Below are positions 6,280 through 13,408 of a stretch of DNA of 20,251 nucleotides, piece after piece; position 1 is the first letter of the stretch; the number at the start of each line of letters is the position of its first letter. Source of the DNA: Prevotellamassilia sp. (GTDB lineage Bacteria > Bacteroidota > Bacteroidia > Bacteroidales > Bacteroidaceae); NCBI GenBank assembly GCA_009775705.1, contig VSQE01000045.1, forward strand, positions 1-20,251, written 5' to 3'. A program made the position numbers and the translations under genes. The notes beneath the pieces were generated by a model. The model made no database searches. It was given only the letters and a program-made list of their open reading frames with translations, and was not told the DNA's origin.

Positions 6280-7563
6280 TTAGTGGTTGTATTTGTCGAT
6301 AACCTGATTGTAGATGTTGTAGATGCGCTCGCCGACTTTTTCCCATGTGATCTGGTCGACTTCTTTTTTTCCTTCTTCTTTCAGATAAGTGTGGAGCGCT
6401 TCGTTGGTACAGATGGAGTACATCGCATCGGCCATTGCATTGATGTCCCAGTAATCGGTTTTGATGCACTTGTCGAGAATTTCGGCGCAACCGCTCTGCT
6501 TGCTGATGATGGAAGGTACACCGCATTGCATGGCTTCAAGAGGGGATATTCCGAAAGGTTCGGAAACAGATGGCATTACGTAGACATCGCTGTCGCGGAA
6601 GGCCTCATAAACCTGTTTGCCTTTCATGAATCCCGGGAAATGGAACTTGTCGGCTATTCCACGTTGTGCGGCAAGTTCGATCATGTCGTTCATCATGTCT
6701 CCCGATCCGGCCATGCAGAAACGGATGTTGTGTGTGCGGCGCAGAACGAGTGCGGCGGCTTCCACGAAATACTCGGGGCCTTTCTGCATGGTGATGCGTC
6801 CCAGGAAAGTCACCACCTTTTCGTTGTTGTCCTTTTTTGTGCGTCCTTTGTCTATTATTTCCTGAATTTCGGAGGCCAGCGGATAGACGGCATTGTGCAT
6901 CGTGACACATTTCGCCGGATCTTGGTGATAGTGGTTGATGACGGTCTGGCGGGTCAACTCACTGACACACATGATGCAGTCTGCATGGTCCATTCCGTCT
7001 TTTTCGATGCTGTATACGGTTGGGTTCACATTTCCGCGGCTACGGTCGAAATCCGTTGCATGGACGTGGATGACAAGCGGCTTTCCCGATATATTCTTGG
7101 CGTGTATCCCTGCTGGATAGGTGAGCCAGTCGTGGGCATGGATGATCTCGTATTCCTGCTGACGTGCTATGACACCGGCCACAATGGAGTAGTTGTTGAT
7201 CTCTTCATACAGATTGTCGGGATAACGGCCCGAGAACTCTATACAGCCCAAATCGTTGGTGGCACGGTAGTTGAAATCCGCATAGATGTGGTCACGGAGG
7301 GCGAAATATTGCTCGGGAGACATTTTATCTCCGATACGTTGGTCCACATATTCACGGGTTACGTCTCGCCATACTATCGGTGTCTCGCTCAGACCGATGA
7401 TGTTCATGAAACTCTTGTCTTCGTCGCCCCAGGGTTTGGGTATGCAGAAGGTGATGTGCATGTCGGGCTGTTTGGCCAGACCTGCGGTGATACCGTAACT
7501 GGCAGTTCCGAGTCCGCCCAGAATATGAGGCGGGAACTCCCATCCGAACATTAAAACTTTCAT
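6280..7563 (-). CDS. GT4/GT5-like glycosyltransferase (glycogen synthase-like)
   Basis: A 427-residue GT-B fold retaining glycosyltransferase. The N-terminal domain begins MKVLMFGWEFPPHILGGLGT with the GGLG loop (16-19) typical of glycogen/starch synthases. The middle contains HAHDWLTYPAG (142-152) and HVHATDFDRSRG (166-177). The C-terminal nucleotide-sugar domain has FLGRITMQKGPEYF (R256, K261) and the E-x7-E motif EPFGISPLE (335-343). These are the expected donor-binding residues, so it looks active. It is shorter than classical GlgA and closer to the GT4-type enzymes often annotated 'glycogen synthase' in Bacteroides. The donor (ADP- or UDP-glucose) cannot be told from sequence. It sits between the debranching enzyme (20-base gap) and the GH57 gene (14-base gap), so the three are surely co-transcribed in alpha-glucan metabolism. 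Confidence 0.9.
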   Translation of the reverse strand: MKVLMFGWEFPPHILGGLGTASYGITAGLAKQPDMHITFCIPKPWGDEDKSFMNIIGLSETPIVWRDVTREYVDQRIGDKMSPEQYFALRDHIYADFNYRATNDLGCIEFSGRYPDNLYEEINNYSIVAGVIARQQEYEIIHAHDWLTYPAGIHAKNISGKPLVIHVHATDFDRSRGNVNPTVYSIEKDGMDHADCIMCVSELTRQTVINHYHQDPAKCVTMHNAVYPLASEIQEIIDKGRTKKDNNEKVVTFLGRITMQKGPEYFVEAAALVLRRTHNIRFCMAGSGDMMNDMIELAAQRGIADKFHFPGFMKGKQVYEAFRDSDVYVMPSVSEPFGISPLEAMQCGVPSIISKQSGCAEILDKCIKTDYWDINAMADAMYSICTNEALHTYLKEEGKKEVDQITWEKVGERIYNIYNQVIDKYNH

Positions 7564-7583
7564 ATATAAGGTACCTCTTGTTG

Positions 7584-9542
7584 TTAGTCTTCTTCTATTT
7601 TGTATTTCTCAAGCAGACGGATAGCCCGCAGGATGCCGCTTACGTTCATAGCAAAGGAGATGGCTCCGCGCCCGCTGAACCGTGGGTTGCCGTCGAAGAG
7701 TTCCGGGATGGTGCCTACGCAATGATAGAACAGTTCTTCCTCAAATCCGATAAGCTGGCGTTCAATATAGTTTACACCGCTCATCTTGTAGACGCGCAGG
7801 TAGGCTTCGAGGTAGAAACCGGTGAGCCAAGGCCAGGCAGTGCCTTGATGATAGGCGTAGTCGCGGCGTACCTGTTCTCCGATGTACATCGGGTTATATC
7901 CGCCGCTCTTGGGAGAGAGGGAGCGGATGCCTTTTGGCGTAACCAACTCTTTGGTGCAGATGTCGAGTACCCCTTTCCGTTCCTTTACGTTGAGCGGAGA
8001 GAAGTCGAGGGAGATGGCGAATAATTGGTTGGGACGGACACTCCAGTCCATCATCTGGCCGTCTACATAGTCCAGCAGATACCCGTGTTCGTTCAGGAAT
8101 ACTTCTTTGAAGGATTTTCCCATTTTCTCCGCTTCCGAAGCATACTGTCCGGCAAGGGCGAGGTTGTCTTCTCCACCGTTTTCCGTGAGCATCTGTTCAT
8201 AGAATTTCAGGGCGTTGTACCATAATGCGTTGAATTCTACAATATAGCCGGACCGCGGTATAATGGGGCGTCCGTTGGCGGTGGAGTTCATCCAAGTGAC
8301 GGCACGGTCGCGCCCGTTGCTGTAAAGAAGACCGTTTTCGTGCAGGAAGAGGTTGTTGTGTTTCCCGCTCCGTATGAAACTGATGATTTCTTTGAGCAGT
8401 GTGCCGTATTTTTTGTGGCATTCATGCCGTGAAACGTATTTGCCGTATTGTTGAATGCACCAGATGGCCCAAAGAAGGGTGTCGGGCTGTTCCATCTCGT
8501 AGATGGCTACCGAAACCGGTTCCTTGTTGATATAGTTACGGATGGCTTTGGACGCTGTTTCCATGTATTTCTCGAACTGGGCGGTTTCTCCGACCGAGAG
8601 GGTCAGGCCCGGCAATGAGATGAAAGTGTCGCGGGCACGGCATTTGAACCAGGGATAGCCGGCCAGCAGATATGCTTCTCCGTCTTTTTGTACCCGGAAC
8701 TGATGGGCGGCGTTTACCAGACAGTGGTACAGGCTGTCGCGGACATCCAGACCGCTTATTTCCTCTTCCATGAGCGGTTCAAACTGCGTTGGCTGCTTTT
8801 CTTTGAGGGAAGCCGTGAAAACGATGCTCTCCCCTTTTTTTATAGGCATTTCAAAATAGCCGGGTACCAGCAGGTCTTCCGAAGAGTCGTAGCCGCGTTC
8901 GCGTTCTTTCGGATAATCCAGTCCGCGATACCAGTCGGGACAATATTTGAATTCATTCTCTACATTTGTCTGCATGTAGAGTTCCGGATAGTTTTCATAA
9001 AGGCACATCTTGATTCCGTGTTCCACGGGAGTGTATCCGGTATTGGCAGTTGTGTTTTCATGAGTCCACTGCCGGACACAGCGGAAGGCCAGGAACGGTT
9101 TAAGACGCAGGGTGGTGGGAGAATGGGCTTCCAGAAGGGTGTAGCGGATGAAGAGCCTGTGATGGTCGGTGCGGAATACGATTTCTTTCTTTAGCAGAAC
9201 CCCCCCGATACGATATATCCACGTGGGAACTTTTTCCCACTCGAAACTTACGATGTATTTGTGCCCTTTGGGGCTGTAATTGTCACCCTGATATTTGTGC
9301 AGGCCCAGATTGAATTCGGCGCCGTGCTGGATCACAGTTTCGTCAAGTGAGGAGAGCAATACATGGTTCTCGTCATCCAACTGCGGAACGGGTACCACCA
9401 GCAAACCGTGGTATTTGCGGATGTTGCAGCCGACGAGGGTTGTGGAACAATACGCACCTGATTTATTTGTAATCAGTAACTCCTTAAATAACGAGTCCTG
9501 TAAATTGGTCATTTGCGTCTTGTCGAATTTAAGATAGGACAT
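7584..9542 (-). CDS. Glycogen debranching enzyme-like protein (amylo-alpha-1,6-glucosidase, GH133)
   Basis: A 652-residue protein with the bacterial GDE architecture: an N-terminal beta-rich domain (KELLITNKSGAYCSTTLVGCNIRKYHGLLV, about 21-50) and a C-terminal (alpha/alpha)6 glucosidase domain from about residue 270. Landmarks in the latter are GYPWFKCRARDTFISLPGL (295-312, D305), TWMN (416-419), PRSGYIVEFNALWYNAL (429-445) and HQGTAWPWLTG (565-575). The family removes alpha-1,6-linked glucose from glycogen branch stubs. In many GH133 proteins the TWMN motif reads TWMD; here it is asparagine. The gene leads the operon, with a promoter at 9587-9594 and a divergent Crp-type regulator upstream. 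The start at 9542 (MSYLKFDKTQM) gives a leader of about 41 bases. Length is full for the family. Confidence 0.9.
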   Translation of the reverse strand: MSYLKFDKTQMTNLQDSLFKELLITNKSGAYCSTTLVGCNIRKYHGLLVVPVPQLDDENHVLLSSLDETVIQHGAEFNLGLHKYQGDNYSPKGHKYIVSFEWEKVPTWIYRIGGVLLKKEIVFRTDHHRLFIRYTLLEAHSPTTLRLKPFLAFRCVRQWTHENTTANTGYTPVEHGIKMCLYENYPELYMQTNVENEFKYCPDWYRGLDYPKERERGYDSSEDLLVPGYFEMPIKKGESIVFTASLKEKQPTQFEPLMEEEISGLDVRDSLYHCLVNAAHQFRVQKDGEAYLLAGYPWFKCRARDTFISLPGLTLSVGETAQFEKYMETASKAIRNYINKEPVSVAIYEMEQPDTLLWAIWCIQQYGKYVSRHECHKKYGTLLKEIISFIRSGKHNNLFLHENGLLYSNGRDRAVTWMNSTANGRPIIPRSGYIVEFNALWYNALKFYEQMLTENGGEDNLALAGQYASEAEKMGKSFKEVFLNEHGYLLDYVDGQMMDWSVRPNQLFAISLDFSPLNVKERKGVLDICTKELVTPKGIRSLSPKSGGYNPMYIGEQVRRDYAYHQGTAWPWLTGFYLEAYLRVYKMSGVNYIERQLIGFEEELFYHCVGTIPELFDGNPRFSGRGAISFAMNVSGILRAIRLLEKYKIEED

Positions 9543-9586
9543 ATGTGTTTTTGATCTTTAAGGTTTTTGTTAAATTATCATCGCTC

Positions 9587-9594
9587 CAAAGTTA
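9587..9594 (-). promoter_or_regulatory. Promoter -7 box for the glycogen operon
   Basis: Minus strand reads TAACTTTG (TAnnTTTG consensus), with a TTTC, a one-base variant of TTTG, about 20 bases upstream. The predicted start near 9583 gives a leader of about 41 bases before the debranching-enzyme ATG. Confidence 0.65.
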
Positions 9595-9817
9595 GGTATA
9601 ATTTCGGATATAAAGAAAAAAATATAAAAAAAATACGAGCGAATGGAAAAAGGAGCAGAAGCAGTTGAAAGGGGACATAAGAAGTTTTTTGCAGGTCGTT
9701 CTTTCCCACAAGGTTTCCGCTCCGAACTTGAAGTGTCTTGTATTTGTGTGAAGGTTTTAATTTGAAAGGAAGGGATAGGTTTTATGTCCTTTATTTTCGG
9801 GTATCATAGTTTTTCCG

Positions 9818-9825
9818 TATTTTTG
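9818..9825 (+). promoter_or_regulatory. Promoter -7 box for the Crp-family regulator
   Basis: TATTTTTG matches TAnnTTTG, with a TTTC variant -33 box about 19 bases upstream. The predicted start near 9829 gives a leader of about 34 bases. Confidence 0.6.
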
Positions 9826-9862
9826 TGCTGTAAAACATAATTCTTAAACAGATTGAAAAAAC

Positions 9863-10561
9863 ATGTCACGGGAACCGCTTGACATACAATATGTAATGGA
9901 GCGGATTGCTCCGCTTTGGAATCTGCTTTCCGAGCGTGAAAGGAAACTTTTGGCCGGCACGATGTCTTTACAGAGTTTTCGGAAGAATGAAATTATCTAT
10001 CATGAAAACGAAAGTCCGGAATCTTTGCTGTGTCTGTTGGAAGGAAAAGTCAAGATCTATCGCAGTGGGGTAGGAGGCCGTAGCCAGTTGCTGAGGCTGA
10101 TGCGTCCGGTCCAGTATTTCGGTTATCGCGCATCGTTGGCCTGTGAGCCTTACGTGACGGCAGCTGCGGCTTTCGAGGAAAGTCTGATCTGTACCATCTC
10201 GATGGAAGCTGTCAAGGAGGTTATGTGTGGAAATGTGGGATTGTGCAGGTTTTTCATTTCGGAACTGGCGATGGACTTGGGGATTGCCGACCGCCGGACG
10301 GTGAGCCTGACGCAGAAGCATATCCGCGGCCGTCTGGCAGAGAGCCTGTTGTCTTTGCAGGCCGTGTACGGACTGGACGGCGAAGGTCGGATAGACATAC
10401 GTCTTTCGCGGGAAGATCTGGCCAATCTGTCCAATATGACAACCTCGAATGCCATCCGCACTCTTTCCGCCTTTTCCATGGAAGGCCTGGTGGATGTTTC
10501 CGGACGTATGATCCGAATTATCGACGAGAACAGATTGAGCAAGGTCTCGCGCATCGGTTAG
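9863..10561 (+). CDS. Crp/Fnr-family transcriptional regulator
   Basis: A 232-residue regulator with an N-terminal cyclic-nucleotide-binding-like beta barrel (about 20-125: LLAGTMSLQSFRKNEIIYHENESPESLLCLLEGKVKIY, then QYFGYRASLA) and a C-terminal winged helix (about 155-225: KHIRGRLAESLLSLQ, LSREDLANLSNMTTSNAIRTLSAFSMEGLVDV). The recognition helix would be in TTSNAIRTLSAF. The full set of cAMP-contacting residues of E. coli Crp is not obvious and there is no FNR-type cysteine cluster, so ligand and signal are unknown. It is transcribed divergently from the glycogen operon across 320 bases, which makes that operon and itself natural candidate targets, but this is inferred from position. It is the only regulator in the window. 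The gene end converges on the lipoprotein gene, 46 bases away. Confidence 0.92.
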   Translation: MSREPLDIQYVMERIAPLWNLLSERERKLLAGTMSLQSFRKNEIIYHENESPESLLCLLEGKVKIYRSGVGGRSQLLRLMRPVQYFGYRASLACEPYVTAAAAFEESLICTISMEAVKEVMCGNVGLCRFFISELAMDLGIADRRTVSLTQKHIRGRLAESLLSLQAVYGLDGEGRIDIRLSREDLANLSNMTTSNAIRTLSAFSMEGLVDVSGRMIRIIDENRLSKVSRIG

Positions 10562-10607
10562 CGGTGTGCTTCCCCTTCTTCTTATACGTTGTTCCAGCAG
10601 AGGAAGA

Positions 10608-11171
10608 TCAACGGCCTTCGGGTATATATTCTGTCTTGTCCGACAAATCCGGTTTCCGGATTTCTTCTGGAGAGTCGCTTTCAAAAGGCCAATGGTAATC
10701 GAGCATTTTTCGGATGCCCGTTTGTCCGAAATAGGCCTGTGAAAGTCCGTGGATGATGATCTGTCTGTGGAAGAAGTCCGGATGGTCGTATAGGTTCAGT
10801 GCCGTTCTGAAACCGTTGTCGCCGGTTTCAAGGAAAACGGCGGTGCAGCGTGAGGTTTCCTGTTCGTCCGGTTTGTCCGCCAGTAACAAGTTGGTATTCG
10901 CTCTGTTTTCGGGGCATAGGAACCGAGCCTGTTTCAGTGTTGTACCGTCAACGTAGCCGACGATGTAGCCTTTCACGTGGACCTCATGGTTCTGTTCCTT
11001 GTCAAGTTCCAGCAGTTGTGAGACGGTGATGGTTTCTTCGGTTGTGCTTTCCGGATGGTCCGGGTGTTTGTCGTCTGGGGTGGAAGAGGACGGGTCCGGC
11101 AGTTCTATTTTCCCGCATGAACAAATGAAGGTAAGGAGCAGGAACAGGCATATTGAGGTTCTTCGTGTCAT
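10608..11171 (-). CDS. Predicted lipoprotein with OB-fold-like domain (DUF6359-like)
   Basis: A 187-residue exported lipoprotein. The ATG at 11171 gives MTRRTSICLFLLLTFICSCGK, a signal peptide with C19 as the probable lipidated cysteine (ICSC is an imperfect lipobox). A longer reading from 11273 only adds out-of-place residues inside the upstream gene. A proline/serine/acid-rich linker (about 24-45) leads to a single domain beginning TITVSQLLELDKEQNHEVHVKGYIVGYVDG, with NTNLLLADKPDE and a final segment LDYHWPFE. This pattern is that of the Bacteroidales OB-fold-like lipoprotein domain I know as DUF6359; function unknown. Its start overlaps the stop of the HisC-like gene as ATGA, implying coupled translation. 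I see no clear terminator in the 46 bases before the convergent regulator gene. Confidence 0.8.
   Translation of the reverse strand: MTRRTSICLFLLLTFICSCGKIELPDPSSSTPDDKHPDHPESTTEETITVSQLLELDKEQNHEVHVKGYIVGYVDGTTLKQARFLCPENRANTNLLLADKPDEQETSRCTAVFLETGDNGFRTALNLYDHPDFFHRQIIIHGLSQAYFGQTGIRKMLDYHWPFESDSPEEIRKPDLSDKTEYIPEGR
10645..10663. terminator. Weak candidate terminator hairpin for the Crp-type regulator
   Basis: AAATCCGG/CCGGATTT forms a perfect 8-bp stem with a TTT loop, inside the 3' end of the convergent lipoprotein gene and 84 bases beyond the regulator stop. The T tract on the plus strand is short (stem TTT then CTTCT), so termination here is only possible, not probable. Confidence 0.3.
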
Positions 11172-12223
11172 GGGCGGTTTCCTGATTTCTTCTCTGAAAA
11201 TTTTCGCAAGGCTCCTAACAGCGCGTTGTTTTCCTGTGGAAGTCCTATTGTGATCCGGAGACAGCCTTGGCATAATGCCATCTCGTCGCAGTTCTGGACG
11301 GCTATCCCGTTTTTCAACAGGTATTCGTATACGGTCTTCGCGTTCTTGACTTTGACCAAAAAGAAATTGGAGTGGGTGCGGTAGATCTTCTCACAGATGG
11401 GGAGCAGTTTGAAGGCGGCGATCACTTTGTCGCGCTCTTCAAGCAGATGCTTTACCCAGCGGTCAATGTCAAACCTGCGTCTTATCAGGTCGAGGGCATG
11501 TTCGCATGTTGGCTGTCCGATGTGGAAGGGTAGAGTGACGGTGTGGAAATATCTTACAATTTCCGGTATGGCATAAAGGATACCCAAACGTATGCCGGCC
11601 GCGGCCCAAGCTGCGGAGAACGAGTGCAGCACGATCAGGTTGGGGCGTTTCGGCAGTTCTTTAAGCAGGGATTCCGTGCGGGAGAAATCAATGTAGCTTT
11701 CGTCAACGACGACGATGCCTTCAAAAGCTTCCGCTGTCCGGATGATTTCATTACGGCTCAGCAAATTTCCGGTGGGATTGTTCGGGCTGCATAAGAAAAT
11801 GATTTTTGTATGTGTATCCGTTTGGGTCAGGACACTCTCCGCCGTAAAGTCATAATCGGGAGTCAGGGGAACGGTTCTGTATTCAATGCCGTTTACTGCT
11901 GCCCGTCTTGAAAACATCGGGTAGGAGGGAGTGATACCTACTGCGTTGTCTTCCTGTGGAGTGCAGAATATGCGGAAAGTCATGTCGATCAGTTCGTCGC
12001 AGCCGTTTGCCGGAAAGATACATTCCGGGGTTATCCCTCTCAGAAGTCCTGTTTTTTTGCAGATTTCCTTTTGCAAATGGTCGGAATATCTGTTATAGGG
12101 CGAATTGAACGGGCTTTCATTTGCGTCGAGCCTGTTTTTCGCCGTCTCTCTCTGTCTTTCGGTAGCGGGCATTGCGCATAAGGCCTGAATGTTGGGACGA
12201 ACCAAAAGTCTTAGATCCTTCAT
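11168..12223 (-). CDS. Histidinol-phosphate aminotransferase-like protein lacking the PLP lysine
   Basis: A 351-residue class I/II aminotransferase-fold protein most like HisC/CobD-type enzymes of Bacteroides. It begins MKDLRLLVRPNI like HisC and keeps RLDANESPFN (31-40), ANGCDELID (72-80), FLCSPNNPTGN (143-153, PLP-contacting Asn), VVVDESYIDFS (171-181, Asp pairing with the pyridine nitrogen), AGIRLG (209-214, phosphate-contacting Arg) and the C-terminal CLRITIG. The motif that should read SKAW, holding the Schiff-base lysine, reads SAAW: residue 204 is Ala, codon GCA at 11612-11614. Changing GCA to AAA or AAG needs at least two substitutions, so a single-base sequencing error does not explain it. 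It should be unable to act as an ordinary transaminase. It overlaps the lipoprotein gene by ATGA and lies alone, not among his genes. Pseudoenzyme or PLP/substrate-sensing roles are inference. Confidence 0.88.
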   Translation of the reverse strand: MKDLRLLVRPNIQALCAMPATERQRETAKNRLDANESPFNSPYNRYSDHLQKEICKKTGLLRGITPECIFPANGCDELIDMTFRIFCTPQEDNAVGITPSYPMFSRRAAVNGIEYRTVPLTPDYDFTAESVLTQTDTHTKIIFLCSPNNPTGNLLSRNEIIRTAEAFEGIVVVDESYIDFSRTESLLKELPKRPNLIVLHSFSAAWAAAGIRLGILYAIPEIVRYFHTVTLPFHIGQPTCEHALDLIRRRFDIDRWVKHLLEERDKVIAAFKLLPICEKIYRTHSNFFLVKVKNAKTVYEYLLKNGIAVQNCDEMALCQGCLRITIGLPQENNALLGALRKFSEKKSGNRP

Positions 12224-12228
12224 GATTT

Positions 12229-12236
12229 CAAACGTA
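12229..12236 (-). promoter_or_regulatory. Possible promoter -7 box for the HisC-like gene
   Basis: Minus strand reads TACGTTTG (TAnnTTTG), ending only five bases before the ATG. If used, transcription would start at or next to the start codon, making a leaderless mRNA, unlike the 25-65-base leaders predicted for the other genes here. No TTTG -33 box is present at normal spacing. Confidence 0.35.
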
Positions 12237-12263
12237 GTTGTGTTGGGGGACTATTCCATAAAA

Positions 12264-12297
12264 AAGGCTGTTTCGCCGGTTCGGGCGGGACAGCCTT
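12264..12297 (-). terminator. Intrinsic terminator of the M23 peptidase gene
   Basis: AAGGCTGT (12264-12271) pairs with ACAGCCTT (12290-12297), continuing after two mismatches as CGCC/GGCG, 34 bases past the M23 stop. On the minus strand the stem ends in TT followed by four T residues. It separates the peptidase gene from the HisC-like gene. Confidence 0.8.
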
Positions 12298-12331
12298 GTG
12301 AGATGGAGACAATACGGATACGCTCTTTTCG

Positions 12332-13246
12332 TTAATATCGCAAAATCTGTCCCGGACGGATTTTTGTTTTTTTGCCGATACGGTTGACCGAGCATAATTG
12401 TGCTACGCTCAGTCCTAATTTCCCGGCTATGGAATAAAGACTTTCTCCTTTATGTACTTTATAATAATGGTTTCCAGTCCGGCCGGAATTGCGTGAGGCT
12501 ATCTTGCTTTTGTCTTTGCTGCCGGCATCATTGTTGGCCAACAGGGTGTTTTCTTTATCTTTCCCGTTCTTGTGATAGACGTAGAAATCTCCTGTCACAT
12601 CCTGGTTCACAAAGTCAAAGAGTAATGCCGGGTCAATGGCTTCACCCAGCAGGCGGGTCTCGAAGTGGAGATGCGATCCGTAGGACAATCCAGTGTTGCC
12701 TCCCAAGCCGATGGGGTCGCCCGCTTTTACGTCCTGGTTCACCTTCACCAATTGTCTGGACATGTGGCCGTAGATGGTTTCCAGGCCGTTGTCGTGACGA
12801 ATGACAACATAGTTTCCGTATCCTCTGGCATCGTATTTCACGATCCTTACTTTCCCGTCGAATGCGGCGCTGATGGTGTCGCCGGTGTAAACTTTAATAT
12901 CTAATCCTTTGTGCATGCGGCGGAAAGCAGGCCGGTAGCCGAAACGACTTGTGATGTTGCGGCTGGGGGTGGGCATGGCAAATCCCCGTAAATCAATCTT
13001 GAAACTGTCAGGCAACTCCGAGTGGGAATAGCAATGTGTGGACTGCGTGTTCCAGGAAGAGGAATAAAGATCGGCCTCTTCCAGACGTTCGGCGTCCAGC
13101 AGGCGTTGCAACGTAACGGAATCCACCGCTTTCAACTTGCGGTTGACGGGAGCCTGACGGGCTATGAGATCTTGTCCGAAAAGCGCTGTAGTTGCAGCAA
13201 AGAACAAGGTGCCTGCTGCAAAAAAGCGTATGAGTTTGAAATTCAT
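12332..13246 (-). CDS. Secreted M23 metallopeptidase with C-terminal LysM domain
   Basis: A 304-residue peptidoglycan hydrolase of the LytM/M23 family. Residues 1-24 are a signal peptide ending ALFG-Q. After a linker, the M23 domain (about 95-210) shows the zinc ligands HKGLD (H112, D116) and HLHFE (H194), plus catalytic IYGHM (H161). All needed residues are present, so active endopeptidase is expected, unlike degenerate EnvC/NlpD-type members. A basic, low-complexity linker (about 225-258) leads to a C-terminal LysM (YYKVHKGESLYSIAGKLGLSVAQLCSVNRI...LRY, 261-304) for glycan binding. It would act in the periplasm on stem-peptide cross-links in growth or division. It has its own promoter and terminator, so it is monocistronic. 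Start at 13246 chosen for the signal peptide. Confidence 0.95.
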   Translation of the reverse strand: MNFKLIRFFAAGTLFFAATTALFGQDLIARQAPVNRKLKAVDSVTLQRLLDAERLEEADLYSSSWNTQSTHCYSHSELPDSFKIDLRGFAMPTPSRNITSRFGYRPAFRRMHKGLDIKVYTGDTISAAFDGKVRIVKYDARGYGNYVVIRHDNGLETIYGHMSRQLVKVNQDVKAGDPIGLGGNTGLSYGSHLHFETRLLGEAIDPALLFDFVNQDVTGDFYVYHKNGKDKENTLLANNDAGSKDKSKIASRNSGRTGNHYYKVHKGESLYSIAGKLGLSVAQLCSVNRIGKKTKIRPGQILRY

Positions 13247-13274
13247 TGGTCCGAATGATTTAATTTGATGGTTG

Positions 13275-13304
13275 CAAAATTAAGAATTATAGATTAAATA
13301 CAAA
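13275..13304 (-). promoter_or_regulatory. Promoter for the M23 peptidase gene
   Basis: Minus strand has TTTG (13301-13304), an 18-base spacer, and TAATTTTG (13275-13282), close to the ideal Bacteroidetes promoter. Predicted start near 13271, leader about 25 bases. Confidence 0.75.
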
Positions 13305-13408
13305 AAAATTTTTTGATATTTCTGCGAATCTTATCCCTAAGAATTGTTAACTTCAAATGTCAAACGGATTACTTTAGCCCAACGGATCTCTGAATTTTCC
13401 CAAAAGAT

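Larger units (their letters stand above)
9543..9862. other. Divergent intergenic region between glycogen operon and regulator
   Basis: About 320 bases without a gene. It holds a minus-strand promoter at the left end and a plus-strand promoter at the right end, each with a TAnnTTTG box. The left part is AT-rich with A runs (9609-9641). I see no convincing long inverted repeat that would serve as a Crp-type operator, and no small ORF worth calling. Confidence 0.7.

Noticed and set aside
6266..6526. N-terminal extension of the GH57 frame
   Set aside because: Arginine- and histidine-rich translation wholly inside the upstream glycosyltransferase; family similarity begins at the ATG at 6265.
6268..7554. 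A 428-codon plus-strand frame opposite the glycosyltransferase
   Set aside because: Antisense shadow of a clear GT-B gene; the translation shows no family motifs.
9968..10684. A 238-codon minus-strand frame opposite the Crp-type regulator
   Set aside because: Antisense shadow; the plus-strand frame has a clear cNMP-binding and winged-helix protein and its own promoter.
11172..11273. N-terminal extension of the lipoprotein frame
   Set aside because: Would bury the signal peptide behind 34 residues that overlap the HisC-like gene; the ATG at 11171 gives a proper lipoprotein start.
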